Source: Lactobacillales bacterium (lineage in GTDB: Bacteria > Bacillota > Bacilli > Lactobacillales > Vagococcaceae). From it: DNA of 43,759 bases. Position numbers and translations under genes: made by a program. Below the pieces are notes generated by a model. That model saw nothing but the letters and a program-made list of their open reading frames with translations, made no database searches and was not told the DNA's origin. The stretch lies in contig JAATGB010000201.1 of NCBI GenBank assembly GCA_015654945.1, forward strand, positions 1 through 43,759, in the 5' to 3' direction. Shown here piece by piece: positions 25,666-35,437 of the stretch (position 1 is its first letter; each line of letters begins with the position of its first letter).

Positions 25666-25696
25666 GTCTTTAATTTATAAACTATATGAATACAAA

Positions 25697-25784
25697 GGAA
25701 AGTACGGGATTTGAACCCGTGCACGAGGTCAACCCCCGCTCGGCGGATTTCGAGTCCGCTGCATTACCACTCTGCCAACTTTCC
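25697..25784 (-). tRNA. tRNA-Ser (anticodon CGA)
   Basis: An 88-base cloverleaf with acceptor stem GGAAAGT / ACTTTCC, a D-arm (GGCAGAGTGGTAATGC), the anticodon loop CTCGAAA in stem GCGGA / TCCGC, the long variable arm of serine tRNAs, and the T-arm GGGTTCAAATCCC. The anticodon CGA reads UCG codons. No CCA is encoded. The base after the acceptor stem is T, whereas G is common at this position in Ser tRNAs. Confidence 0.96.
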
Positions 25785-25808
25785 GAAAAAGTCATCAAAG
25801 ACATATCT

Positions 25809-25837
25809 AGTGTACCGTTATTAGTGGGAAAATTCAA
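25809..25837 (-). promoter_or_regulatory. tRNA-Ser promoter
   Basis: On the minus strand TTGAAT (25837-25832), a 17-base spacer and TACACT (25814-25809), about 25 bases upstream of the tRNA 5' end. Confidence 0.65.
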
Positions 25838-25862
25838 GTAGAAAAAGAAAATTAGTGTATTG

Positions 25863-26441
25863 TTATTTCTGCCTTATATTTTTCTTTTTTTTGTTGCCTA
25901 TTATTTTTTTAACTTCTTGCGACTTCAATAATCTTTTCATTTCAGCATGACTTTTTATCACGATAACTTTGTGACACGAATCCGTTATTTTTTTTAAATA
26001 TACTGCTTTTTCTCGTTGATATTTTTTTTGCCAACGAAACATCTTTTTTAGCATTTCGATTGTCGGTGAATACGAACTTGCCTCAATATGGAGATTTTGT
26101 TTCAGCCATCTCGTAACAATTCGATAGTTGATTTGCCAAGCAGGAAGATCAAGCACATAGACACAGTTTGCCTGCTTAAGTAAGGTCGTGCGCTCCACGA
26201 GTTCAAATTGCGCACCTTCAATAATCCATTCTGGTTGATGGCAGACTTCTTCAATTAGTTTAATCCGCTCTTCTCTGCTTCTTTTAGGTTCATTTTTTTT
26301 TCTTTTTCCCCAAATTAAATGATCTAGTCCATAGACAGGCAACGCATATCTTTCTGCTAGTTTTTGCGAATAGGTTGATTTACCACTACCTACGGAACCA
26401 AAGACATAAATTCGATTGATTTTTTTTCTGTGACGCTTCAT
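25863..26441 (-). CDS. P-loop NTPase, adenylate-kinase-like (FlaR / topology-modulation type)
   Basis: This 192-residue protein has a Walker A motif GSVGSGKST near its N-terminus (about residues 15-23), followed by LAERYALPVYGLDHLIW, the pattern of the AAA_17 family of small kinase-like proteins often labelled DNA topology modulation protein. The lid region is basic (KRSREERIKLIEE), followed by the conserved WIIEGAQF. The C-terminus is Lys-rich. The substrate is unknown and the topology label is historical. It lies upstream of tRNA-Ser on the same strand but has no obvious functional link to it. Confidence 0.8.
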   Translation of the reverse strand: MKRHRKKINRIYVFGSVGSGKSTYSQKLAERYALPVYGLDHLIWGKRKKNEPKRSREERIKLIEEVCHQPEWIIEGAQFELVERTTLLKQANCVYVLDLPAWQINYRIVTRWLKQNLHIEASSYSPTIEMLKKMFRWQKKYQREKAVYLKKITDSCHKVIVIKSHAEMKRLLKSQEVKKIIGNKKKKNIRQK

Positions 26442-26568
26442 CCTTTTATTCCTTTTCCAACTATCCTAGGCGATCATAAATTGGACAGTTTACGAATTTC
26501 TGACAGAAAACTATTTCTGTTCTTTTCTAGTATCATACCATAGTTTTTTATTGGATAGAAGCAAAGAA

Positions 26569-26611
26569 AAGAGTCTAAAATAACATTCAATGAATGCCAT
26601 TTTAGACTCTT
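26569..26611 (-). terminator. Terminator of the adhesin gene
   Basis: On the minus strand a 13-bp stem AAGAGTCTAAAAT / ATTTTAGACTCTT with a 17-base loop, followed by TTC. It is placed 40 bases downstream of the adhesin stop codon. Confidence 0.8.
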
Positions 26612-26651
26612 AAAATGTAAGTGGCTGCTTCTACCTTTTCACTATACTAGT

Positions 26652-29600
26652 TTAGTCGAGTTGTTTTTTTCGTAAATGATAAATCAATCCGGATGACAAT
26701 CCAATTAACCCGATGCCCAGCAAGAACAGCCATTTACTCGTATCACGTTCATTCGTCGCCGGTAAACCGTCTTGCGTATTTCCTTGGCTTCCTCCCGAAC
26801 CAGTTTGGCTCTTATTCGAAGTAGTTGGCACTTTTCCGTTTTCAGCAATAAGTGTCACTTTATCTGGTGCCCCAATTTCGCTATCTTTGATGGTGAATTT
26901 ATATTTTTGTGGATTCAATTGATAACTTGTCGGTGCTTGCGTTTCAACAAAGTAGTAGCTGCCAGGAGCTAATTGGCTTACAGTAATTTTACCTGAACGA
27001 TTCGTCGTCAATTTTTGCTTCAACGCTTTGCCTTGGCTATTATACAACGTAAATTCCGCTCCTTGTAAAACAGTTGTTTTATCTGCTTTATCAACCTTGG
27101 TTAGTTCCACTGAGCCTTGATAATTTGCATAGTCTGCTAATTCTAAAGGTGTAACCGTCCCTGCTACAGTAGCACTAATTGTAAAGTTAATTGGTGTTGT
27201 ATTCTTGATATAACCTGTCGGTGCTTTGGTTTCAAGTAATTGATAATCGCCTGGAGCCAAATTACTCAATTTCACCGTTCCATCCTTTGCTGATATACCA
27301 GTAATTTCCTTACCATTTTTATCTTTAACCGGTGTCGTTCTCTCTTTTTCATAAAGAGTGAATTCTGCTCCTGCTAATCCCTTTCCATTACTATCTACTT
27401 TCGTAAATTGGATACTTCCTTGTTCATTGACTAGATCATCCAAAACTTTGGTTTCAGGTTCCCCTTGTGCGGCATCAATTTCAAAGGTAACGGGCTCCGT
27501 ATTTAAAATGTACCCAGTAGGCGCTTGCGTTTCAATTATTTGATAGGTTCCTTGTGCTAACCCATCATATGTCACTTTGCCATCTGAGCCAGAAGTAAGA
27601 TTTTCAACAATCGTTTCTGGTGTTGCAAAAGTGCCAGTATCATCCGCGGTTTGTACAATTTTAAATTGGGCACCTGCTAATGGATTACCGTCAGAATCTA
27701 CTTTTGAAAACTCAATTGGTGTTTTATAGTTATCAAATTCAAATGTATCTGTTACATCTGCATTCTCCGCTTCAATGACAAAATAAATTGGATTTTGATT
27801 AATTGTATAGCCATCTGGCGCTTCTGTTTCAACTAATTTATAGGTTCCCACTTCTAATTCGCCATAATTTACTTCTCCATTTGCATCACTTTCTATGTCT
27901 GATGCAACTAGCTCTTCCTCTGCCGTTCCTTCACTTATTACGCCACTTGCTTTGTACAAATCAAATGATGCGCCTGCAAGAAAGTTTCCTGTTTCTCCAT
28001 CTGCTTTTAATAAGCGTAATTTCCCTCTGAAGTTTTGGAAATCGCCTAAATCTTTTATCGGTACTTCTCCAGCACTACTTTCAGAAATAGTAAAGTTAAC
28101 TGGATAACTATTGATGATATAACTTTGTCCATTTTCTTGAAGAGGTGCTTTGGTTTCGGTCAGTGAATAGTTTCCTGGTGCTAAGTTTTCTATTTCAACC
28201 ATACCAGCACCATTGGATGTATAAATGCCTAATGCATTACCCCCATTATCATATAACGTAAATTCAGCTCCTGCCAAGCCTTCATTGGAGCTATTAACTT
28301 TATGCAGTTTGACACTTCCTTGATAGTTAATAAAATTATCCAATTGTTTGGTTGTTGGTACCCCATTTGCTGAAGCATCAATCGTGAACGGAATTGGATC
28401 AGTATTAATGATGTAACCTGTTGGTGCTTGGGTTTCTACCAAATTATAGGAACCTGGTGCTAAACCATCGACTGTTATTTCCCCATTTTCACCACTTGTA
28501 ATATCCGTTTTAACCACATTTCCTTCACTATCTTCTAATTGGAAGACTGCGCCCGCTAATCCGGTTCCCGTACTATCTGTTTTCTGTAATTCAATGCTTC
28601 CTTGATAATCAATCAAAGTTCCAGCAGCCACCGTTGCTGGCTGCGCCGCTGCTGAATTAGCAATCTCAAAGGTGATTTTTTCAGTGTTGATCAAATAACC
28701 ATCTGGCGCTTGTGTTTCAGTTACTTCGTACGATCCAGGCGCTAATCCCGTCAAGGCGACCTTGCCATTTTCATCAGAAGTTGCAGTAGTGTTGACCGTT
28801 TCATTTACCGAATTTCCTTGCGCATCCTTGACACGCTTCACTTCGAAGATTGCGCCACTCAGTGGGTTTCCGTCTGTATCTGTCTTCGTAAATTCTGCAG
28901 ATCCTAGATAATTAACATAGGGTCCAACTTCAACAGAAGGAATTTGACCATTTTCATTTTGAACAACATCAAACTCAATCGGTTCTGTATTTTGAATATA
29001 TTCAATTGGTGTTGTCGGTGCTTTGGTTTCTGTTAAACGGTAATGTCCTGGCGTTAAGCCTAGAATTGCTATTTGTCCATTACTATCTGTAATAAAGGCT
29101 TCTCCCGTACGGATAGGTGTCCATGTTTCACCCATTTCTGCTTCAAGAGAGAATTCAGCTCCTACAAGTTTAGTGCCGTCCTCACTCTCTTTAGTTAAGA
29201 CAACTTGTGTTTCGGCATCTTCCACATTTATTGGTACATCCGCAGTGGAGGTTTCGGCAGATATGGTTACCTTTCGACCTGCAACAAGATCATCTGGAAT
29301 TGTATAGCCATCTGGCGCTTTTGTTTCCTTCAACAAGTAGCTACCATAAGGAATACTGCCAAACGTAATATCCCCAGAAGCATCAATGGTTCCGCTTCTA
29401 AGAACTTGTTGATTTTTTGCATCCCACAGTTCAAAGGTTGCACCGGTTAATGCCTGTCCTGCTTCATCTGTTTTTTGTAGCGTGACTTTCCCTAATGTAC
29501 CAACAGCTGTGCCATCTCCATCAGAGGTATGAATATCGACATCCGCGCTATCTTCACCATCAATTGTCTCCACATTATCCCCTTTAATAGTCAAATCATT

Positions 29601-32600
29601 GCTCACCGATCCAGAAGTGGTTCCTTCATCCAAGAAAACCATTGATTTGTATTCCAAAATATAGGCAGTCTCTAATTGTTCATTAAAAGTAACTGTTAAA
29701 TGTTGTTCCCCAGTTTCATTATCCGTTGTCACCTCTGCGGTATAAAAGTTGGGAGATACTAGCTCACCTTTCGTAATCTTTCCAGCTGTATCAACTGTTG
29801 TTGCATAGACAGCAATGGAAGCAGGATCAATCACTTGATTAGTCGAAGGGTTATCTTTCACAACAACATTGTTAATCGTTGATTGACTTGGATTGACAGT
29901 AACACTCCAATCTACATAGCCATCATCGTCTTGCACGCCTTCTTTTTGTGCATAGCTGCCACCATTTTCGATTGATACTTGGCCTTTAATCGTATAATCA
30001 ACATGAGAATCTCCCGTCACATTTGCATGGTTTTCATAACTTCCTTGCTCATGAATGACTTCCCCTACTAAACTCGTTTGATATTCAAACATATACCGAT
30101 TGTTGGTTGCATCCTCCGCACTATCTGGTAGGTTGATTGTCAATGTTTGATTATTGCTTTCCGACGGTTCATTTACTTCAAATGCTGTTTTTTCAGTCCC
30201 AGTAATCTCCGCTCCCTTGATATGATTTCCGTCTTGATCCACTGTATACTGGTAAATCTTTAAACTATCAGGTACATACTTTTGGTTATCGGTGATTGGA
30301 TCTGTAATGGTTTCATTTTCTAAAGGATCATTTTCAAAATTGGTGCCCAAGGTCCACGTGATCAGCTTACTTACTGCATTATAATCACCTGATTTGAAAC
30401 CATTTGCTGAAGCCGCTGGATTGGGTTTGAAATCCGCATCAGAAGAGGGATTTTTCTTTGTGTTATCGGTGGTGCTTGTCCAATCTGCACTTGCATCATT
30501 CGAGAATTGTGGCATATCGGTTGATAGATAAGCCGCATCATACCCCGTCCAATAATCAATCAAAAATGAATCGGAGGTTTCAACATAGCTCCCGATAAAT
30601 TCCACATTAAAAGTTTGTGTATCTGCATTATATTCTAAAGTATAATCGGTTCCCTCTTGTAGTGCGGTATTCGTTGTCGTATCTGTAATAGTAAATTGAT
30701 CAGTTAACAATGTCAGACCTTCACTAAACGTATCCGTTAATTTCCAATTTTCCATCGAATAATTATTTTTATTGACCGCAATTTTCCACTCTACTTGTTT
30801 ATTTGTGTAATCCACATCGCCTTTTTCTTTAACCAGTCCTTGCTGTTTGGCGTGCCCTGATTCAGAATCTTGATTCCCGCTACCATCTTCGACAGAGTTG
30901 GTAAAATCGGTATCACTGTCAATTTCATCTGTAACTTGGGTTGTATAGTGAACATTCACTGCGTAATCTACATCTGTCAAAAATTTGACATCAAATCCAG
31001 ACCCATCTGATTTTGGTGTTAATTCATAATCGGTTCCTTCGACAAGAGGTGTACCACTTTCTACGGGATTTCCTTTGTCATCAAAGGTAACTTTATACAA
31101 CTTAACAGAATCGTTTTCAAGAACCATACCACTACCAATCGAATCAGTGATAGAAGCTTGGGTTTGTTTGATATTTTTTTCATTAAAATTATAATTTATC
31201 GTCCAGTCAAAGGTTTGGTCCGTTGCATTGTAATTCGGCTGACCTTTTACCAAAGCGGGTTTATAATCCGCCACGACGGACGCTTCTGCTGGAATTGTTG
31301 CAGTATCATCGCCACCAAAATCAGCGGTATTTTTAAAGTTAACTGTTCCGCCTTCATCGCCTGGTTTGACATCATCATCAATTGACGTCGTGTATTCCAC
31401 ACGATACGCACTACTAATCGAATTCGTAAAGGTAATGTTTCCGGTCGAATCAACCGTGTACTCACTGGCTGGCACTTCCGTTTCGGAACCATCGATCACA
31501 TTCCCATCAAAATCAACATCTACTTTATAGACTTTGACACTTTCATACGTTAAACCATCTGGAAAATGTTCCGTAACAGTCGCACCATCCACAGTATCCA
31601 TTGCCTTATTAACGTCCACGTTCCAGATCACTTCTGAAGGATTTGGTGTTCGATTAAAGTGTCCTTCTTTCGAAATGGTCGTATCGACATCTGGTTTGAT
31701 AATAATAGAGGTTCCTGGATCGCCGTCAACAAATGGCGTATCAACGTCAATTGGACCTGGCGCTGGAATCTCAGTTTCAACCGCTTTTCCACCCGCTTCA
31801 AAAGAACCACTAATATTAGAAGCGTTTTGGACATCATCAGTAAAAACAATTTTCACATGGCCATTTACATCGACCTCTACATTGGCATATGTAATGCCAT
31901 TTTCATCTGTTAAAGGAATCGTTTTATTTTGGCTAAACGTGAATTCTTTTGGTAAATCAAATTCATAATAGTCGCCACCTTTCATTTGTGCTCTGACTTC
32001 TTCTGGTAAATCAAAGCCAAAGTAAAATTCGATGTAGTCATCTACCTTCATTGATTCTATCGGATTTCCGTTTTCGTCTTGAATTTCAAAAGCTGTCACC
32101 ATTGATGTTCTTCCATCAGTGGTTGGAAAAAGCGTGCTAATATCAATTGGCTCATCTGATTCTGCTCTACTAGCTGCTTTGGCACTCGTACTTGAAGAAG
32201 TGGCGCTTGTACTTGAATCACTTCCTGAATTCGAACTTTCAACTCCACTTTCGGATTCAGTCGTTGTACTTGTAGGACTCATTGCATCGTTCAGAGTAAG
32301 CTCTTGCGTAACTTTTTTACCATAGCTATCTGTAAAAGAAATCATTTGATTGTTTTCTACTCCAGTCACTTCGGTTAAGGTAGCAGTTACGCTAAAAGAA
32401 ATTGCAGCTGATGCAGTAGGAAGCTCCTCAATTTTTAAGGTATGCTCATTTACAACTGTTGCCTTTCCAATCTGCTCCCCATTAGAATTGACAACAGTAA
32501 CCACTTGATTTGCATCTAATGTAACGTTTTCGGAAGCGCTTACTTCATAAGAATTAGAGGACACATTTGTCTGAAAAATATAATTTCCTTTCAAATCAAT

Positions 32601-32768
32601 TGTCACACTGTTTTCATTTTTATTAACATTGATTGAACTAAAAGATATACCGCCGCTTTCATCTGTAGCATTTACAACTGTTTCGGCAACCGTTTGTAAA
32701 GGTGTCAGATACTGAATGAGAATAACAAGAATTGCCACAAACTCCCAGAATTTTTTCATAGTGTTCAC
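26652..32768 (-). CDS. Giant LPXTG-like cell-wall-anchored adhesin with collagen-binding-like and SpaA repeats
   Basis: This 2038-residue surface protein starts with a Sec signal peptide (about 1-29). An N-terminal beta-rich region (30-165) follows, then a Ser/Thr-rich linker (165-205) and an MSCRAMM-type domain (about 208-350). Five collagen-binding-like beta repeats follow (about 360-1090), each ending in a VEYTTS- or FEYQTS-like strand. After these come nine SpaA/Cna-B repeats of about 95 residues (1092-1970), with paired landmarks K(V/T)D and ETxAPxGY that supply the Lys and Glu of isopeptide bonds. The wall-sorting signal begins at about residue 2002: LPATN, a hydrophobic helix and a KKQLD tail. 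LPATN differs from canonical LPXTG at the last position. No sortase gene is in the window. The start has AGGGGTG six bases upstream. Ligand unknown. Confidence 0.9.
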   Translation of the reverse strand: MNTMKKFWEFVAILVILIQYLTPLQTVAETVVNATDESGGISFSSINVNKNENSVTIDLKGNYIFQTNVSSNSYEVSASENVTLDANQVVTVVNSNGEQIGKATVVNEHTLKIEELPTASAAISFSVTATLTEVTGVENNQMISFTDSYGKKVTQELTLNDAMSPTSTTTESESGVESSNSGSDSSTSATSSSTSAKAASRAESDEPIDISTLFPTTDGRTSMVTAFEIQDENGNPIESMKVDDYIEFYFGFDLPEEVRAQMKGGDYYEFDLPKEFTFSQNKTIPLTDENGITYANVEVDVNGHVKIVFTDDVQNASNISGSFEAGGKAVETEIPAPGPIDVDTPFVDGDPGTSIIIKPDVDTTISKEGHFNRTPNPSEVIWNVDVNKAMDTVDGATVTEHFPDGLTYESVKVYKVDVDFDGNVIDGSETEVPASEYTVDSTGNITFTNSISSAYRVEYTTSIDDDVKPGDEGGTVNFKNTADFGGDDTATIPAEASVVADYKPALVKGQPNYNATDQTFDWTINYNFNEKNIKQTQASITDSIGSGMVLENDSVKLYKVTFDDKGNPVESGTPLVEGTDYELTPKSDGSGFDVKFLTDVDYAVNVHYTTQVTDEIDSDTDFTNSVEDGSGNQDSESGHAKQQGLVKEKGDVDYTNKQVEWKIAVNKNNYSMENWKLTDTFSEGLTLLTDQFTITDTTTNTALQEGTDYTLEYNADTQTFNVEFIGSYVETSDSFLIDYWTGYDAAYLSTDMPQFSNDASADWTSTTDNTKKNPSSDADFKPNPAASANGFKSGDYNAVSKLITWTLGTNFENDPLENETITDPITDNQKYVPDSLKIYQYTVDQDGNHIKGAEITGTEKTAFEVNEPSESNNQTLTINLPDSAEDATNNRYMFEYQTSLVGEVIHEQGSYENHANVTGDSHVDYTIKGQVSIENGGSYAQKEGVQDDDGYVDWSVTVNPSQSTINNVVVKDNPSTNQVIDPASIAVYATTVDTAGKITKGELVSPNFYTAEVTTDNETGEQHLTVTFNEQLETAYILEYKSMVFLDEGTTSGSVSNDLTIKGDNVETIDGEDSADVDIHTSDGDGTAVGTLGKVTLQKTDEAGQALTGATFELWDAKNQQVLRSGTIDASGDITFGSIPYGSYLLKETKAPDGYTIPDDLVAGRKVTISAETSTADVPINVEDAETQVVLTKESEDGTKLVGAEFSLEAEMGETWTPIRTGEAFITDSNGQIAILGLTPGHYRLTETKAPTTPIEYIQNTEPIEFDVVQNENGQIPSVEVGPYVNYLGSAEFTKTDTDGNPLSGAIFEVKRVKDAQGNSVNETVNTTATSDENGKVALTGLAPGSYEVTETQAPDGYLINTEKITFEIANSAAAQPATVAAGTLIDYQGSIELQKTDSTGTGLAGAVFQLEDSEGNVVKTDITSGENGEITVDGLAPGSYNLVETQAPTGYIINTDPIPFTIDASANGVPTTKQLDNFINYQGSVKLHKVNSSNEGLAGAEFTLYDNGGNALGIYTSNGAGMVEIENLAPGNYSLTETKAPLQENGQSYIINSYPVNFTISESSAGEVPIKDLGDFQNFRGKLRLLKADGETGNFLAGASFDLYKASGVISEGTAEEELVASDIESDANGEVNYGELEVGTYKLVETEAPDGYTINQNPIYFVIEAENADVTDTFEFDNYKTPIEFSKVDSDGNPLAGAQFKIVQTADDTGTFATPETIVENLTSGSDGKVTYDGLAQGTYQIIETQAPTGYILNTEPVTFEIDAAQGEPETKVLDDLVNEQGSIQFTKVDSNGKGLAGAEFTLYEKERTTPVKDKNGKEITGISAKDGTVKLSNLAPGDYQLLETKAPTGYIKNTTPINFTISATVAGTVTPLELADYANYQGSVELTKVDKADKTTVLQGAEFTLYNSQGKALKQKLTTNRSGKITVSQLAPGSYYFVETQAPTSYQLNPQKYKFTIKDSEIGAPDKVTLIAENGKVPTTSNKSQTGSGGSQGNTQDGLPATNERDTSKWLFLLGIGLIGLSSGLIYHLRKKQLD

Positions 32769-32837
32769 CCCTAATAAATTAATACGTTAAGAATACAATA
32801 TTTTAGTTTATATGTATAACAATAAGCCTTTTATTTT

Positions 32838-32870
32838 GTCCGTAAAATAATATTGGTCCGTTATTTGTCA
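32838..32870. repeat. Direct repeats upstream of the adhesin gene
   Basis: GTCCGT occurs twice, 18 bases apart, in similar AT-rich context (TTTTGTCCGTAA and TTGGTCCGTTA), about 70-100 bases before the adhesin start. They could be regulator sites. No promoter could be assigned with confidence. The rest of 32871-33140 is AT-rich without recognisable features. Confidence 0.3.
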
Positions 32871-33147
32871 TACGCTAATAAATTTATCATTACTTTTCTT
32901 TCCAAACTAAATAATTTCTTGATTTATTCGTTTTTGTTGCTCTTTATCTTTTCATGATAATTTAATCAGCTCGCCTATTTCAACCAAGACAGTAATTGGA
33001 TAATCAAAAAATAAAATAACAATTAATTATTTACTATTCATTTTATTTTACGTTTAAAATGTTATTTATTCTCCACTGACTAGTGTTCTTGTCTGGTTCA
33101 AATTCAAATTATCCTTTCCGTTACTTAATTTTCTTGGTTTATGATAA

Positions 33148-33174
33148 GATAAGAATAATTAGAAGATTCTTATC
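33148..33174. repeat. Inverted repeat upstream of the serine recombinase
   Basis: GATAAGAAT and ATTCTTATC form a perfect 9-bp inverted repeat with nine bases between. It lies about 75 bases before the recombinase start, where resolvases and invertases often have a binding site that also controls their own gene. It may instead be a simple operator. Confidence 0.5.
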
Positions 33175-33249
33175 CATTTATTTCATGGTTTTGTTTTGCT
33201 TTTTAATCGGTTACAAACTCTTATTGATTCACAAAAAGGAGGAAAGAAA

Positions 33250-33807
33250 TTGGCAACGATCGGATATGCTCGTGTTAGTACTACTTATCAACGTTTTGAT
33301 TCTCAGATCTCTAAGTTAAAGGCCCATGGATGCGATTTTATTTTTCGTGAAAGAGAAAGTGGGACTCTCTCCAAAAGGCCGATTTTAGATAAAGCAATTA
33401 AGCAGCTAAAGCCTGGTGATATTTTTGTTATCTATCGGTTGGATCGACTTTCAAGAGGAACGCGATATTTGCTGGAATTAATGGAATTTTTTGAAAAAAA
33501 CGGCATTCATTTTATTAGTCTTCAAGACAGTATTGATACCACGACTCCTATGGGAAAATGTTTTTTTACTATTATGGGCGCTTTTGCAGAAATGGAAGCT
33601 GGATTGATTAGAGAACGCGTCCTTGCTGGATTAGCAGCCACAAAGGAAAATGGCGTGATTCTAGGCAGACCAATTAATGTTAACAACAAAGAAAAAGTGA
33701 TTTCTTTACATGAAGAAGGTCTTTCCATTGCTCATATTGCACGCGAAGTTAACTGTTCCCGTTCAACTGTTTACCGCTATTTAAAAAAAGAAACAGAAAA
33801 TGCTTAA
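33250..33807 (+). CDS. Small serine recombinase (resolvase/invertase family)
   Basis: These enzymes cut and rejoin DNA at two sites through a covalent phosphoserine. The catalytic Ser is residue 10 in ATIGYARVST. Further active-site residues are in YRLDRLSRGTR, the E-helix follows (IMGAFAEMEAGLIRERVLAG), and the C-terminus is a Hin-like helix-turn-helix (LSIAHIAREVNCSRSTVYRYL). The 185-residue length is normal. The start is TTG at 33250, with AAAAAGGAGG eight bases upstream; a longer reading frame from 33196 would add residues not found in the family. It is transcribed away from the adhesin gene. No transposase is nearby, so it is not part of a complete Tn3-type element here. Confidence 0.93.
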   Translation: MATIGYARVSTTYQRFDSQISKLKAHGCDFIFRERESGTLSKRPILDKAIKQLKPGDIFVIYRLDRLSRGTRYLLELMEFFEKNGIHFISLQDSIDTTTPMGKCFFTIMGAFAEMEAGLIRERVLAGLAATKENGVILGRPINVNNKEKVISLHEEGLSIAHIAREVNCSRSTVYRYLKKETENA

Positions 33808-33864
33808 CCCAAAGCAATAATTATAGACTTAAAGCTTAATGGACAATAAGGAATGAAAAAGTGT

Positions 33865-33911
33865 GGTGGCCCCTAAATGCTAGATTATTAGTCTAACATT
33901 TGGGGGCCACC
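33865..33911. terminator. Bidirectional terminator between recombinase and bglA
   Basis: A long stem GGTGGCCCC / GGGGGCCACC, continuing through AAATG / CATTT and TAGA / TCTA, lies between two convergent genes. On the minus strand it is followed after ACAC by TTTTT, and on the plus strand by a more distant TTTTTTT. Confidence 0.75.
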
Positions 33912-33945
33912 TTAAAATTACTGCTTTTTTTAGTTATTTTTTTCT

Positions 33946-35427
<1,482 letters not shown>

Positions 35428-35437
35428 CTATTTTTCT

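Noticed and set aside
26850-29500. SpaA repeats considered as an assembly duplication or CRISPR-like array
   Set aside because: The repeats are diverged at the DNA and protein level, lie in one open frame and differ in length. No CRISPR-type repeat-spacer pattern was seen anywhere in the window.
26713-32325. Many plus-strand reading frames of 60-145 codons opposite the adhesin gene
   Set aside because: They mirror the repeat structure of the adhesin, lack ribosome binding sites and are explained as antisense shadows of a long biased coding region.
33196-33249. Longer N-terminus for the serine recombinase (start at 33196)
   Set aside because: The added residues are not found in the family and cover the strong ribosome binding site for the TTG start at 33250.
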